Of a stretch of 64,000 bases of DNA, positions 13,520 to 22,724 are shown piece by piece. Source of the DNA: Lysobacteraceae bacterium NML91-0213 (GTDB lineage: Bacteria; Pseudomonadota; Gammaproteobacteria; Xanthomonadales; Xanthomonadaceae). Position numbers and translations under genes: made by a program. The notes beneath the pieces are model-generated. The model saw only the letters and a program-made list of their open reading frames with translations. It was not told the DNA's origin and did not search any database. How positions within the stretch are numbered: position 1 is the first letter of the stretch; each line of letters opens with the position of its first letter. The DNA lies in the NCBI GenBank assembly GCA_002798175.1, contig NWQL01000001.1, positions 455,078 to 519,077 of the forward strand, written 5' to 3'.

Positions 13520-14032
13520 ATGGGTGAAAGGCTCGAGTTCCAGCCAGGCTGGTCGATCGCCAGGCTGGCCGAAGAGTTCGGGATGGACCGCCGCACCGCG
13601 ACGAAGCGGTTGCGCGAGGCGGGCATCCCGCCGATGGGGAAGCGCGGTGGGCACGACGTCTACCGGCTGCGCGACGCGGCCGCGGCGCTGGTCGATCTCG
13701 CGTCCATCCCCGGCAGCGAGCAGGGCATCGTGGATCCTCGCGACCTGCCGCCGATGGAGCGGCGCGCGTACTTCCAGTCCGAGAACGAGCGGCTGAAGGT
13801 CGAAACGACCCTCGGCACTCTGGTGCCGGCCGCCGAGGTTGAATCCGACATGGCGCACCTGGTGAAGCAGGTGACCCAGACGCTGGAGACCCTGCCAGAC
13901 GTGCTCGAGCGCGACTGCGCGCTGTCCCCCGAACAGGTGGTGCGCGTGCAGCAGTCGTGCGACGAGCTGCGCCAGTCGATGTACGACGCAGTGATGGGAA
14001 CGGATCCGGAAGATGTACGCGACAGCGCGTAG
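13520..14032 (+). CDS. Terminase small subunit, Nu1/DUF1441-like
   Basis: This 170-residue protein begins with a winged-helix DNA-binding domain (WSIARLAEEFGMDRRTATKRLREAGIPP, about 11-38), as in gpNu1, which recognises the packaging site. The C-terminal half (LVKQVTQTLETLPDVLERD, about 110-128) matches DUF1441-type small terminases and would bind the large subunit. ATG 13520 lacks a clear ribosome site; the frame opens at GTG 13445, so a longer N-terminus is possible. It overlaps the large subunit by 20 bp. Confidence 0.75.
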   Translation: MGERLEFQPGWSIARLAEEFGMDRRTATKRLREAGIPPMGKRGGHDVYRLRDAAAALVDLASIPGSEQGIVDPRDLPPMERRAYFQSENERLKVETTLGTLVPAAEVESDMAHLVKQVTQTLETLPDVLERDCALSPEQVVRVQQSCDELRQSMYDAVMGTDPEDVRDSA

Positions 14033-16103
14033 CATCCGCCGCGACGTCGCCGAGATGATCCGGCCGCCGCGCCGGGTGCCGGTGAGCCAGGGCGCTCGCG
14101 CGCTGCAGATCGCGAACCCCAGCGGCAGCATGGGATCGTGGTCGGCGGACGTGACGCCGTACATGGTCGAGCCGATGAACTCGACCGCCAGCCGGCTGTA
14201 TGAGGCGGTGGTCTTCGTGGGACCCGCGCGGTCCGGCAAGACGCTCGGCCTCGTGGATGGGCGGCTCGCATACACGGTCACCTGCGACCCCGGCGACACG
14301 ATGATCGTGCAGTCGACGAAGGACGCAGCCGAGGACTACAGCAAGACCCGAATCTCCCGCGCCATCCACGGCAGCCCTGAACTGGCGCGCCGGTTGAGCC
14401 CGCGGGCCCACGACGACAACGTGCTCCTGAAGTTCTTCCGCAGCGGCATGGCCCTGCGCTTCGGCTGGCCCTCGGTGTCGGTGCTGTCGGGCAAGGACAT
14501 CCGCGTCATCCTGATGACGGACGTCGACAACTTCACCGGCGACCTCGGCATCGACGAGGCGTTCGGCTATGCGCTGAAGCGCATCCAGACCTTCATGTCG
14601 GCGGGGATCTGCGTGGCGGAGTCCTCGCCGGCGATCGACTACACCGACGGCCAGTGGGTGCCGAAGACGCCACATGAGGGGCCGCCGGCGGCGGGCATCG
14701 CCGCGCTCTACAACCGCGGCGATCGCCGGCGGTGGTACTGGCCATGCCCTGAGTGCGGCGAGCGCTTCCAGGCCGCGCCGGGGTACGCAGGTTTCCATCT
14801 GCCGCCGCTCGAGGAACTGAAAGAGCGCGTGCTCTCAGAGGGCACCCTGGCCTTGGCACGCCGGCACGCGCTGCTCTACTGCACGCATTGCCACGTCGGC
14901 CTCGAGGAGCGCTGGAAGAAGGGCATGAACGCCGCCGGCGTGTGGGTCGGCGAGGGCCAGACGGTCTATCCCGACGGCACGGTGGAAGGCGATCGGATCC
15001 GTTCGCGCACCGCGAGCTACTGGCTCGGTGGTGTGGCCGCGGCCTACCAGCCCTGGGAGTCGCTGGTTGAGCGGTACCTCCAGGCGCTGAAGGTCTACAT
15101 CACCACCGGCGAGGAGCGGCCGCTCAAGGCGACCACCAACGTCGACGGCGCCATGTCGTACGTGCCGATGGCCGCGAGGTCCGAGGTCAGCGCGGCGTCC
15201 ATGCAGGATCGCGGCGAGCAATGGCCCGCGGGAATGGTGCCGGAAGGCGTCAGGCTGCTCACGGCCGCGGTCGATGGCCAGAAGCACAGCTTCGTCGTGC
15301 AGATCATAGGCTGGGGCCCTGGCGAGAGCGGCGAGCTCGAGCGCTGGGTGATCGACAGCTACGCGCTGCGCACCTCGGATCGCGACGACGGCGCGGGCGG
15401 CAAGCTCGGGCTGGAGCCCGCGAAGTACCTCGAGGACTGGGATCGGCTGATCGACAAGGTCATTGAGCGGCGCTATCCGCTCGCCGACGGCAGTGGCAGG
15501 ACGATGCCGGTGCGCGCGGTCGGCATTGACTGGGGCGGCAGCAAGGGTCACGCGCCTCGCGCGCTGGAGTTCTGGCGAAGCCTCAAAGAGAAGGGGCTGC
15601 ACGCGCGGGTGCGCCTGGTGAAGGGCGAGCAGAACCGCAACCGCCCCACGCTGTGGCGCGAGACGAAGCCCGACTCGCGCAAGCGCAAGGACCGCAACTC
15701 GGGAAGCCGCGGCGACGTGCCGCAGTTGCTGATCACGGTCGACCGCATCAAGGACATGGTCGCCGGCAACATCGCGCGCGAAGAGCGTGGCGCCGGCTAC
15801 TACCACTTCCCCGACTGGCTCCCGACCTCGTTCTACGAGGAGCTCACCGCGGAGACGCGGACGGCCACCGGCTGGCAGAACCTGGCCAAGCGGCGCAACG
15901 AGCAGTTCGACCTCTGTGGCTACAACGAAGTCCTGGCCCAGTGGCTGAAGGTGCCGGCCATCAACTGGACGACGCCGCCGTCATGGGCCGCCCCGTGGGA
16001 CACGAACCCGGATGTGGCCGCCGGAGACGGCAAGCCGCTTTCACCACCACCCCCGCGCCTGCGCCGCCCGCGCGTGGTGCAGAGCCGCTACCTGAGGCGA
16101 TGA
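14013..16103 (+). CDS. Terminase large subunit (lambda GpA family)
   Basis: This 696-residue protein matches GpA in length and motifs. Walker A is GPARSGKT (about residues 70-77). A Walker B-like VILMTDVDNF follows at about 167-176, and a zinc-binding pair CPEC ... CTHC at about 247-292. The C-terminal nuclease domain has acidic residues in VDGQKHSFVVQ and VGIDWGGSKG. The enzyme cuts concatemers at cos and drives ATP-dependent DNA packaging into the prohead. The cohesive-end strategy is inferred from the family. Confidence 0.93.
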   Translation: MYATARSIRRDVAEMIRPPRRVPVSQGARALQIANPSGSMGSWSADVTPYMVEPMNSTASRLYEAVVFVGPARSGKTLGLVDGRLAYTVTCDPGDTMIVQSTKDAAEDYSKTRISRAIHGSPELARRLSPRAHDDNVLLKFFRSGMALRFGWPSVSVLSGKDIRVILMTDVDNFTGDLGIDEAFGYALKRIQTFMSAGICVAESSPAIDYTDGQWVPKTPHEGPPAAGIAALYNRGDRRRWYWPCPECGERFQAAPGYAGFHLPPLEELKERVLSEGTLALARRHALLYCTHCHVGLEERWKKGMNAAGVWVGEGQTVYPDGTVEGDRIRSRTASYWLGGVAAAYQPWESLVERYLQALKVYITTGEERPLKATTNVDGAMSYVPMAARSEVSAASMQDRGEQWPAGMVPEGVRLLTAAVDGQKHSFVVQIIGWGPGESGELERWVIDSYALRTSDRDDGAGGKLGLEPAKYLEDWDRLIDKVIERRYPLADGSGRTMPVRAVGIDWGGSKGHAPRALEFWRSLKEKGLHARVRLVKGEQNRNRPTLWRETKPDSRKRKDRNSGSRGDVPQLLITVDRIKDMVAGNIAREERGAGYYHFPDWLPTSFYEELTAETRTATGWQNLAKRRNEQFDLCGYNEVLAQWLKVPAINWTTPPSWAAPWDTNPDVAAGDGKPLSPPPPRLRRPRVVQSRYLRR

Positions 16104-16104
16104 G

Positions 16105-16323
16105 ATGGCATTTACCCGCGAAGACCTTGCAGGCGTGGAGGCGGCGATCTCGAGCGGCACGCTCTCCGTGCAGTACGAGGGTCGGCGCGTGCAGTTCCAG
16201 AGCCTCGAGGATCTGATGAAGCTGCGTGCGCGCATGCGCGCCGAGATCGAGGTGGCCGAAGGTCTGCAGCGGCGCCGGCGGCCGCGGTTCTTCCGCGCCT
16301 ACCAGGCCGGGAACGGCTACTGA
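16105..16323 (+). CDS. Head-tail joining protein, gpW-like
   Basis: This 72-residue protein has the gpW pattern: LAGVEAAISSGTLSVQYEGRRVQFQSLEDLMKLRARM, with a short beta hairpin between helices. It lies between large terminase and portal, exactly the lambda position of W. In lambda W plugs the filled head and creates the site for FII. It is one base from its upstream neighbour's stop and abuts the portal gene (TGATGG). Confidence 0.8.
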   Translation: MAFTREDLAGVEAAISSGTLSVQYEGRRVQFQSLEDLMKLRARMRAEIEVAEGLQRRRRPRFFRAYQAGNGY

Positions 16324-17849
16324 TGGCCGGCGCGTTCGAAGGCCCGGCAGGGCCGCCGCCGGGCGGCTACAACGCGGCAGGGCAGGGCCGGCGCCTGCGC
16401 ATGATGCGCGCGCCGAGCCTGGGCCCGAACGTCGTCACGATGTTCAGCCTCGGCGAGATCGTGGCGCGATCGCGCGCGGCGACCCGCAACGATCCCTGGG
16501 CCGGTGCGGCGCAGGACAAGCTGGTCGCCAACGGCATCGGTACCGGCATCCAGGCCAAGGGCCAGTGGGGCGATCGCGAGTACCGCAAGCGCGAGAAGCG
16601 GCTCTGGCTGCGCTGGGGCAAGATCTGCGATGCGGACGGCGTGCTGAACTTTGACGGGCTGCAGGCTCTGCTGTGGCGCGAGTACGACGAAGCCGGCGAG
16701 GTCTTCATCCGGCTGCGCAACCGCAGGCTCGCCGACGGGCTTCCGGTGCCGCTGCAGCTGCAGGTGATCGAAGCCGAGCAGTGCCCGCCGCACTACTACG
16801 CCCAGGCGAGCAATGGCAACCAGATCCGCGCGGGTATCGAGTTCGACGCGATCGGCCGCCGTGTCGCGTACTGGATGTACGGCCAGCATCCGGGCGACTT
16901 CCACGCCGGCGCCGACTTCGACGCCACGCGGCTCCGGCGCGTGCCCGCTGACGAAGTGCTGCACATCTTCGAGCCCATGCGCGCAGGGCAGATCCGCGGA
17001 ATTCCGCGTGCGACGTCGGCGCTCGTGCGCATGTTCAACCTCGACTCGCTCGACGACGCGGTGCTCGAGCGCCAGAAGATCGCCAACCTGTTCGGCGGGT
17101 TCTTCGAGATGGACCTGCCCGAGGAAGAGGAGGACGACGGCCACCGCGTCTACGACGAGCTGCACGGGCGGCCCGGTGATCCGGCGGCCGATCCGGACGG
17201 CACGCCGCTCGCCGGGCTGGAGCCGGGGACGATGGGCCAGCTGCCGCCTGGCTGGAAGGCGAAGTTCAGCGAGCCGCCCTCGGCCGGCAGCGACTACCCC
17301 GACTACTACCGCCATGGCCTGCTGGCGATCGCCGCGCGCCGCGGCGTGCCATACGAAGTACTGACCGGCGACCTGCGCAACGTCTCCGACCGCGCGCTGC
17401 GCCTGATCCTCAACGAGTTCCGCCGCTTCATCGAGATGGTGCAGTGGCTGGTGCTGATCCCCATGGCGCTGCAGCCCATCCGCGAGGCCTACCTTGACCG
17501 CGCGGTGCTCGCCGGCGCGCTCGATGTGCCGGGATACGACGAGCTGCGCGAGGACGTCGTCGAAACGCTGTGGGTGCCGCAGGGCTGGCCGTACAGCCAT
17601 CCGGTGCAGGACGTCGACGCCGACATCAAGGCGATCCGCGGCGGCCTGGACACGCGCACCGCGGCTGTCCTGCGCAAGGGCGAGGATCCAGAAGAGGTCA
17701 ACGAACAGCTGCAGGCCGACAACGTCGACGCCGACGCGCGCGGCCTGGTCCTCGATACCGATCCGCGCAAGGTGTCCACCGCCGGCCTCACCCAGGCGCG
17801 GCCGGCGGGCACCGTCCTGCCGAACAACGATCCCGGAGATATCCCATGA
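16323..17849 (+). CDS. Portal protein (lambda family)
   Basis: This 508-residue protein matches the lambda gpB portal family: ATRNDPWAGAAQDKLVANGIGTG near the N-terminus, LLWREYDEAGEVFIRL (about 120-135), VPADEVLHIFEPMRAGQIRGIP (about 205-225) and FRRFIEMVQWLVLIPM. The portal forms the dodecameric ring at the packaging vertex. It overlaps the protease gene by 4 bases (ATGA). Confidence 0.93.
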   Translation: MAGAFEGPAGPPPGGYNAAGQGRRLRMMRAPSLGPNVVTMFSLGEIVARSRAATRNDPWAGAAQDKLVANGIGTGIQAKGQWGDREYRKREKRLWLRWGKICDADGVLNFDGLQALLWREYDEAGEVFIRLRNRRLADGLPVPLQLQVIEAEQCPPHYYAQASNGNQIRAGIEFDAIGRRVAYWMYGQHPGDFHAGADFDATRLRRVPADEVLHIFEPMRAGQIRGIPRATSALVRMFNLDSLDDAVLERQKIANLFGGFFEMDLPEEEEDDGHRVYDELHGRPGDPAADPDGTPLAGLEPGTMGQLPPGWKAKFSEPPSAGSDYPDYYRHGLLAIAARRGVPYEVLTGDLRNVSDRALRLILNEFRRFIEMVQWLVLIPMALQPIREAYLDRAVLAGALDVPGYDELREDVVETLWVPQGWPYSHPVQDVDADIKAIRGGLDTRTAAVLRKGEDPEEVNEQLQADNVDADARGLVLDTDPRKVSTAGLTQARPAGTVLPNNDPGDIP

Positions 17850-19327
17850 AGCAGTCCCCCGGCGTGCTCGCACGCCTCTTCGGCCGTGCACGGCCGGCAC
17901 CGGTGGTGTCGTCGCTGGCCACGGCAGTACTCAACCGGCCGCTGCTCGCGCACCAGCCCATGGCGGAGGCGCTCATCGCCGGCTACCTGAGCGGCGACGT
18001 CACCAGCGCGGACACCCTGCTGGCCACGGAGCGCGTGCCGGCGGCGCCGGCAGCGGAGGCGGAGACCACCGGCGAGATCGGCGTGATCAACATCAGCGGC
18101 GGCCTGGTGAACCGGCCCATGCCCGGGCCGAGCGGCGCCGGCCCCGTCAGCTACACCGCACTGCGTGAGGCGTTCGACGAACTTCTCGCCGATGACGGCG
18201 TGACCGCGATCGTGCTGCGCATCGAGTCGCCCGGCGGCATGGCCTCCGGCCTGTTCGACCTGACCGACCACATCTTCGCCAGCCGCGGCGCGAAGCCCAT
18301 CCACGCCCTCGTGGATGACTACGCGTACTCCGCGGCATACGCGATCGCCGCGGCCTGTGACGAGATCTGGGTCAGCCGCACCGGCGGCTCGGGGTCGATC
18401 GGGGTCTGCGCGTTCCACTACGACTGGAGCGGCGCCAACGCGCAGCTCGGGCTGCAGGTGACCCCGATCTACGCCGGCGCCCGCAAGATCGACTTCAACC
18501 CGAACTTCCCGCTCAGCGACGACGCCAAGGCCGATGCGCAGGCCAGCGTGGACGACACCTACCGCCTGTTCGTGGCTTCGGTCGCCCGGTACCGCGGAAT
18601 GGACGTCGACGCCGTGCGCGCCACCGAGGCGAACGTCTTCTACGGCGAGCGCGCCGTCAGCGCCGGCCTGGCCACGCAGCTGGGCACATGGGACGACCTG
18701 GTCGCCCAGCTTGGTGCGCAGGGCGTCGACGCCCCGGCACAGGCGGGCGACGCGGACGCCGTGGACGACGGCAGCGAGCTCGGCGCGGATGCGACGCCGC
18801 CGACCGCGATGGCCGGCGATGGCGCCGCGGATGCACAGCAGCCCGATCCCGATCCGGAGAACACCGATGGCAACGCCGACACCCCCGCCGCGGAGCCAGC
18901 CGCTCCCGCCGACACCGATGCCAGCACTGCCGGTGAGAGCGACGCCGACCAGCTTGCCGCCGCCGGTGCCATCGCCAAGGCAGTACGAGCAGCGGGGCTC
19001 GCCCCCGATCTGGCGATCGCGGTGATGGATCGGGTGACCGCTGTCGCAGCGCTCCCGGCCGAGCTCGAGCGGGCCAAGGCGGTCGCGGATCTGTGCCGCG
19101 CCGCCGGCCTGCGGGAGATGGCAGCGGACTACGTCACGGCCGGCACCACGATCGAAACGGTGCGACAGCAGCTGGTCGCCGCCACCGCCAGCGTGGGCGA
19201 CGAGATCGTCACCGCACAGCCCCCCGTCGGCGTGGCCGCGGCAGCACAGGCTGCCCGGCAGGCCGAAGGCCTCGACCCGAACAAGGTCTACGCACGACGC
19301 AATACCAACAACAGGAGCACGACATGA
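17846..19327 (+). CDS. Capsid maturation protease, S49 family, with C-terminal scaffold-like tail
   Basis: This protein has 493 residues. Residues 70-280 are a ClpP/SppA fold: IGVINISGGLV, RIESPGGMASG, the catalytic Ser162 in YAYSAAYAIA, GSGSIGV, and a likely catalytic Lys214 in GARKIDF. Residues 290-360 are acidic, Asp/Ala/Pro-rich and disordered, and the end is helical. In lambda gpC the same layout contains the nested scaffold Nu3. An internal in-frame start here is plausible but no clear ribosome site is seen. The gpD-like gene overlaps its end by 4 bases. Confidence 0.9.
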   Translation: MKQSPGVLARLFGRARPAPVVSSLATAVLNRPLLAHQPMAEALIAGYLSGDVTSADTLLATERVPAAPAAEAETTGEIGVINISGGLVNRPMPGPSGAGPVSYTALREAFDELLADDGVTAIVLRIESPGGMASGLFDLTDHIFASRGAKPIHALVDDYAYSAAYAIAAACDEIWVSRTGGSGSIGVCAFHYDWSGANAQLGLQVTPIYAGARKIDFNPNFPLSDDAKADAQASVDDTYRLFVASVARYRGMDVDAVRATEANVFYGERAVSAGLATQLGTWDDLVAQLGAQGVDAPAQAGDADAVDDGSELGADATPPTAMAGDGAADAQQPDPDPENTDGNADTPAAEPAAPADTDASTAGESDADQLAAAGAIAKAVRAAGLAPDLAIAVMDRVTAVAALPAELERAKAVADLCRAAGLREMAADYVTAGTTIETVRQQLVAATASVGDEIVTAQPPVGVAAAAQAARQAEGLDPNKVYARRNTNNRSTT

Positions 19328-19743
19328 TCACTTCCACCGGCAACACGGCCGAGTTCCTCCTGAGCGAGGCCGAAGGCGAGCGCTCGCGTGCGCTTTTCCA
19401 CCTCCCTGCCGGCCAGGGCTACCTGCGCCCCGGCACCATCCTGGCTGCCGACGGCACCGTGGCGATGGCCAGCGGCGACACGGCGGCCGTGCTCTACGGC
19501 GGCGTCGATACCGGCACCAGCAGCTCGGGCCCGGCGGTGAAAGCCACCGCGATCGATCGCGATGCCGAGGTGCACGGCGAGCTCCTGCAGTGGGGCGAGA
19601 CCGACACGGACGCCATCAAGGTCGCGTACGCCGCGGCGCTGGGCGATCGCGGCATTCGCGTCCGTTGGACGCAGCGTCCGGAGGGTGCCGAGACCGACCA
19701 GGCCGATGCTCCCGACGAAGCACCGGCCGGCGGCGGCGACTGA
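19324..19743 (+). CDS. Head decoration protein (lambda gpD-like)
   Basis: This 139-residue protein matches the HDPD/gpD family: LLSEAEGERSRALFHLPAGQG..RPGTILA, then VLYGGVDTGT and GELLQWGETD. gpD trimers bind the expanded capsid and stabilise it after packaging. It lies between protease and major capsid protein as in lambda. The C-terminus ends in a glycine-rich extension. Confidence 0.88.
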   Translation: MITSTGNTAEFLLSEAEGERSRALFHLPAGQGYLRPGTILAADGTVAMASGDTAAVLYGGVDTGTSSSGPAVKATAIDRDAEVHGELLQWGETDTDAIKVAYAAALGDRGIRVRWTQRPEGAETDQADAPDEAPAGGGD

Positions 19744-19773
19744 CCCCCGCTCCCACCAGCTCCAACCCCAGTG

Positions 19774-19800
19774 ACCCCGCATCCGCGGGGTTTCGCATTT
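19774..19800 (+). terminator. Hairpin between decoration and major capsid genes
   Basis: A 7-bp stem (ACCCCGC / GCGGGGT) with loop ATCC is followed by TTCGCATTTTT. It may act as a partial terminator or mRNA-stabilising hairpin that sets the ratio of the two capsid proteins. Confidence 0.5.
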
Positions 19801-19816
19801 TTAGAGGACAGGAACC

Positions 19817-20845
19817 ATGGATCTCCAGCAGCTGGTCGATTCCGGCGCGCTCAGCGTCCCGTCGCTGACCGCGAACATCAACAACCTCCCCGACACCCCG
19901 ACCCGGATCGGCCAGATGGGCCTGTTCTCGGAGGCGGGCGTCAGCACCACGTTCGTCCTGGTCGGCATCCAGGACTACCGTCTCACCCTGGTTCCTGCAG
20001 TGCCGCGCGGCGCACCGGCACAGCCCAAGGCACTGGGCGGCATGAAGGCGAAGCCCTTCATGATCCCGCACCTGCCGCAGCGCTCGACGGTCATGGCCGA
20101 CGAGGTGCAGAACGCACGTGCGTTCGCGCTGTCGGCGCCGCCCGAAACCGCCGAGAACATGCAGCTCAACGGTGCCATCACCGCCGTGCAGCAGAAGGTC
20201 AGCGCCCTCCAGGCCGTGCACCGCCGCGACAACGACTACACCATCGAGTACCACCGCATCGGCGCCATCCGCGGCCAGGTGATGGATGCTGACGGCTCCG
20301 TGCTCATCGACATCTATGACGAGTTCGGCATCACCCAGACCACGCATTCCCTGGTGCTCGGCAATGCCGGTACGAACGTGCGTGGGAAGGTGATCGAGGT
20401 CAAGCGACTCGTGGAGCAGCGTCTGGGTGGCGTGCCGTACAGCGGCATCCATGTGCTCTGCAGCCCGGAGTTCTTCGACCAGCTGACGGGCCACGCCAAG
20501 GTCGAGAAGGCGTTCGACCGCTGGCAGGAGGGCGCCGCGCTCCGCGACGACCTGCGCCGCGGCTTCACCTTCGGCGGCGTGACCTTCGAGGAGATCAGCT
20601 CGGCAGTCGGTGCTGACCGCTTCATTCCGGCGGGCGAGGCGATCGCGTTCCCGCTCGGCGTGCCGGACATGTTCATCACCCGCTTCGCGCCGGCCGACTA
20701 CATCGAGACGGTGAACACGATCGGCCTGCCGTACTACTCGAAGGCCCGCGTCCTGGACTTCGACAAGGGCATCCAGATCGAGTCGCAGTCCAACGCGCTC
20801 AACCTCAACACCCGGCCTGACGTCGTCATCAAGTTGACGGCCTGA
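19817..20845 (+). CDS. Major capsid protein (lambda gpE-like)
   Basis: This 342-residue protein matches the phage capsid E family in length and pattern: an N-terminal arm, LPDTPTRIGQMGLFSEAGVSTT, a conserved HLPQRSTVMADEVQNARAF (about 92-110), and GVTFEEISS...RFIPAGEAIAFPLG near residue 255-290. It builds the T=7-type shell with gpD. GAGGACAGG lies upstream of ATG 19817. Confidence 0.92.
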   Translation: MDLQQLVDSGALSVPSLTANINNLPDTPTRIGQMGLFSEAGVSTTFVLVGIQDYRLTLVPAVPRGAPAQPKALGGMKAKPFMIPHLPQRSTVMADEVQNARAFALSAPPETAENMQLNGAITAVQQKVSALQAVHRRDNDYTIEYHRIGAIRGQVMDADGSVLIDIYDEFGITQTTHSLVLGNAGTNVRGKVIEVKRLVEQRLGGVPYSGIHVLCSPEFFDQLTGHAKVEKAFDRWQEGAALRDDLRRGFTFGGVTFEEISSAVGADRFIPAGEAIAFPLGVPDMFITRFAPADYIETVNTIGLPYYSKARVLDFDKGIQIESQSNALNLNTRPDVVIKLTA

Positions 20846-20886
20846 GCGGCGGGGGCCGGTTCGCCGGCCCCTCGCCGGGAGTGAGC

Positions 20887-21213
20887 ATGGGACAGAAATT
20901 CGCCCTCGCCGCGTTGGACGCGGTGATCCACCGTGGGCTGCGCGCGGCCGGCGTTGCCGACAGCGCCCGCTACACCGGGCCCGAGGGCGGGCCGGTGGTG
21001 GACGACGTGCGCGTCTACGTCGATCGGGACGTCATGCCGATCGGCGAGACCGGCCAGGCCCTCGCCCCGCGCACGGAGATCGGCATCGTCCTGAAGCCGG
21101 GCCTGCAACCCTTGCAGAACGGCAGGGTCGAGGTGGACGGCGATGTCTTCCTCCTCGGCAAGCGGATCGGCGGCGACAGCTCGCTGAGCCGCTGGGTGGT
21201 GCGCCGTGGCTGA
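20887..21213 (+). CDS. Head-tail connector (FII-like position)
   Basis: This 108-residue protein starts at ATG 20887, 5 bases after GGAG (the frame opens at GTG 20881). It has a beta-rich pattern (DDVRVYVDRDVMPIGE, TEIGIVLKPG, GRVEVDGDVFLLGKRI) similar to small head-tail connectors. It occupies the slot after the capsid gene where lambda has FI/FII. Exact family not recognised. Confidence 0.55.
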   Translation: MGQKFALAALDAVIHRGLRAAGVADSARYTGPEGGPVVDDVRVYVDRDVMPIGETGQALAPRTEIGIVLKPGLQPLQNGRVEVDGDVFLLGKRIGGDSSLSRWVVRRG

Positions 21214-21691
21214 GCCGATCTCCTGGGTGGCGGTGGAAGCGGTGCGCGACCTGGTGCGCCAGGTGACCGTGGCCAACGGCTTCCACACGGATCTCGGTCT
21301 CGGCCGCATCGTCCTCGACGACGAACAGGTCGGGGATGACGGCATCGACGATGGCCAGCCCGCCACGATCATCGACGGCACCGACATCACCCTGGGTGGC
21401 ACCGGCCGTGGCTTCGCCCACTCCGAGATGGATCTGGTGGTGGAGTTCGTCATCCCGCGAGGTGCGGAGATCGACAACCCCAAGCAGCTCGCACACCGCG
21501 GCGCGGCCGATCTGATCCGCGCGCTGTCTTTCAAGGACAACGACCGGCGCCTCCCCAAGTGCTTCCGCAACCTGGTCGTCAGCGGCGCGCGTCTGCGCGG
21601 CTGGACGGACCAGGCCGCGGAGGCCTCGTACGTCATCGCTCAGGTCACCGCGCGGGCGGGCCTGACCGACCTCGCTTCCCCCGCGTCGTAA
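21206..21691 (+). CDS. Tail completion/terminator-like protein
   Basis: This 161-residue protein starts at GTG 21206 (8-bp overlap). Its alpha/beta layout (LVRQVTVANGFHTDLGLGRIVLDD, MDLVVEFVIPRG, HRGAADLIRALSF) resembles tail-terminator proteins of the lambda U type that close the end of the tail tube. The place just before the tube gene supports this. Function inferred from fold pattern and order. Confidence 0.55.
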   Translation: MAEPISWVAVEAVRDLVRQVTVANGFHTDLGLGRIVLDDEQVGDDGIDDGQPATIIDGTDITLGGTGRGFAHSEMDLVVEFVIPRGAEIDNPKQLAHRGAADLIRALSFKDNDRRLPKCFRNLVVSGARLRGWTDQAAEASYVIAQVTARAGLTDLASPAS

Positions 21692-21715
21692 CCACCACAT
21701 CACAGGAGCACGATC

Positions 21716-22507
21716 ATGGCAGCACCCCAGGTCCGGCAGTTCGCCGGCGATTTCCGCGTGTGGCGGCTCGAGGGCGGACAGATGGTTCCGGCCATTCCCG
21801 AGCCCACCGATCCGTATGGCAACCAGCCCATCGAAACCAATGCCTTCAGCTTCGGCTACGAGGCCGGCGACGAGGTGGTGGTCAATTCGAAGCGTCGCGG
21901 CGCGCGCTTCAACCAGCCGCTGTACAGCGACCAGCTGCCGGGCGCCACCTCGCTCAGCATCCAGCTGCAGGAAATGCCGACGCTCATCCTCGCCGCCGTG
22001 CTCCGCGGCGTGGCAGTGCGCGACAGCATGGCTGCGGGCGCGGTCACCGATGAGGCGATGGTCATGCCGGCGGACGGCAAGCCGCTGCAGCTGCCGCACA
22101 AGTACGTTTCCGACCTGGTGATCTCGAAGGGAGGCAGCGCGCTCGAGGCGGGCACCGACTACTCGAATGCGGCGGACGTGCTGCGTCGCGGCCAGGTGCT
22201 GGCCACGGGTGCGGGCCTTGAGCCGGGTGACGCGATCACGGTCAGCTACGCATACCCGCAGCTGGACGCCACGCGCATCCAGGGTGGCCACGTGCCGATC
22301 CAGTCGTTCTACATCACCGGCGACATGGAGGACCGCATCAGCGGCGACGAGGGCGAGCTGACCGTGTTCGAAGCCCGCCTGGGCGTCGAGGACGACATCG
22401 ACTGGCTGTCGGCCGAGCCGCTGTCGCCCACGCTCACCGGCAACCTCCTGGTGCCGCCGGGCGCGCCCGCGCCGTACACGTTCGACGTGTACCGCCGGAC
22501 CACCTGA
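21716..22507 (+). CDS. Major tail tube protein
   Basis: This 263-residue protein has alternating beta segments and an Ig-like C-terminal half (VISKGGSALEAGTDYSNAADV...GDAITVSYAYPQ). It is the largest conserved beta protein between tail terminator and tape measure, which is the tube position in siphoviruses. CAGGAG precedes ATG 21716. The sequence family was not recognised with certainty; a capping or minor structural role is less likely. Confidence 0.65.
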   Translation: MAAPQVRQFAGDFRVWRLEGGQMVPAIPEPTDPYGNQPIETNAFSFGYEAGDEVVVNSKRRGARFNQPLYSDQLPGATSLSIQLQEMPTLILAAVLRGVAVRDSMAAGAVTDEAMVMPADGKPLQLPHKYVSDLVISKGGSALEAGTDYSNAADVLRRGQVLATGAGLEPGDAITVSYAYPQLDATRIQGGHVPIQSFYITGDMEDRISGDEGELTVFEARLGVEDDIDWLSAEPLSPTLTGNLLVPPGAPAPYTFDVYRRTT

Positions 22508-22508
22508 C

Positions 22509-22724
22509 GTGGCCCGCAAGCGCCAGAGCAGCACCCCCGAGCCGGCCGCAGAAATGCGGCCGGCTTCGGTTGGCGTGCCCGCTCGCCACGTCACGAGCGT
22601 GGCCGTGGTGATCCGTGCAGGCCACCGCCACCGCGGCGTGGCCTACCCGGAGAACACGCCATACGACGCCACGACCGCCGAAGTCGACCTGCTGCGCCGC
22701 TACGGCGCGCTCGTGGAGGAATGA
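22509..22724 (+). CDS. Small tail-region protein, possible assembly chaperone position
   Basis: This 71-residue protein starts at GTG 22509, directly after the tube gene. The N-terminus is basic; the rest contains VAVVIRAGHRHRGVAYPENTPYDAT. It is short for a tail chaperone, and no slippery sequence or -1 frame extension is evident. Function unknown. Confidence 0.45.
   Translation: MARKRQSSTPEPAAEMRPASVGVPARHVTSVAVVIRAGHRHRGVAYPENTPYDATTAEVDLLRRYGALVEE

Noticed and set aside
22509-22724. Programmed -1 frameshift tail chaperone pair (G/GT type)
   Set aside because: No X-XXY-YYZ slippery heptamer and no extended alternative frame before the tape-measure gene.
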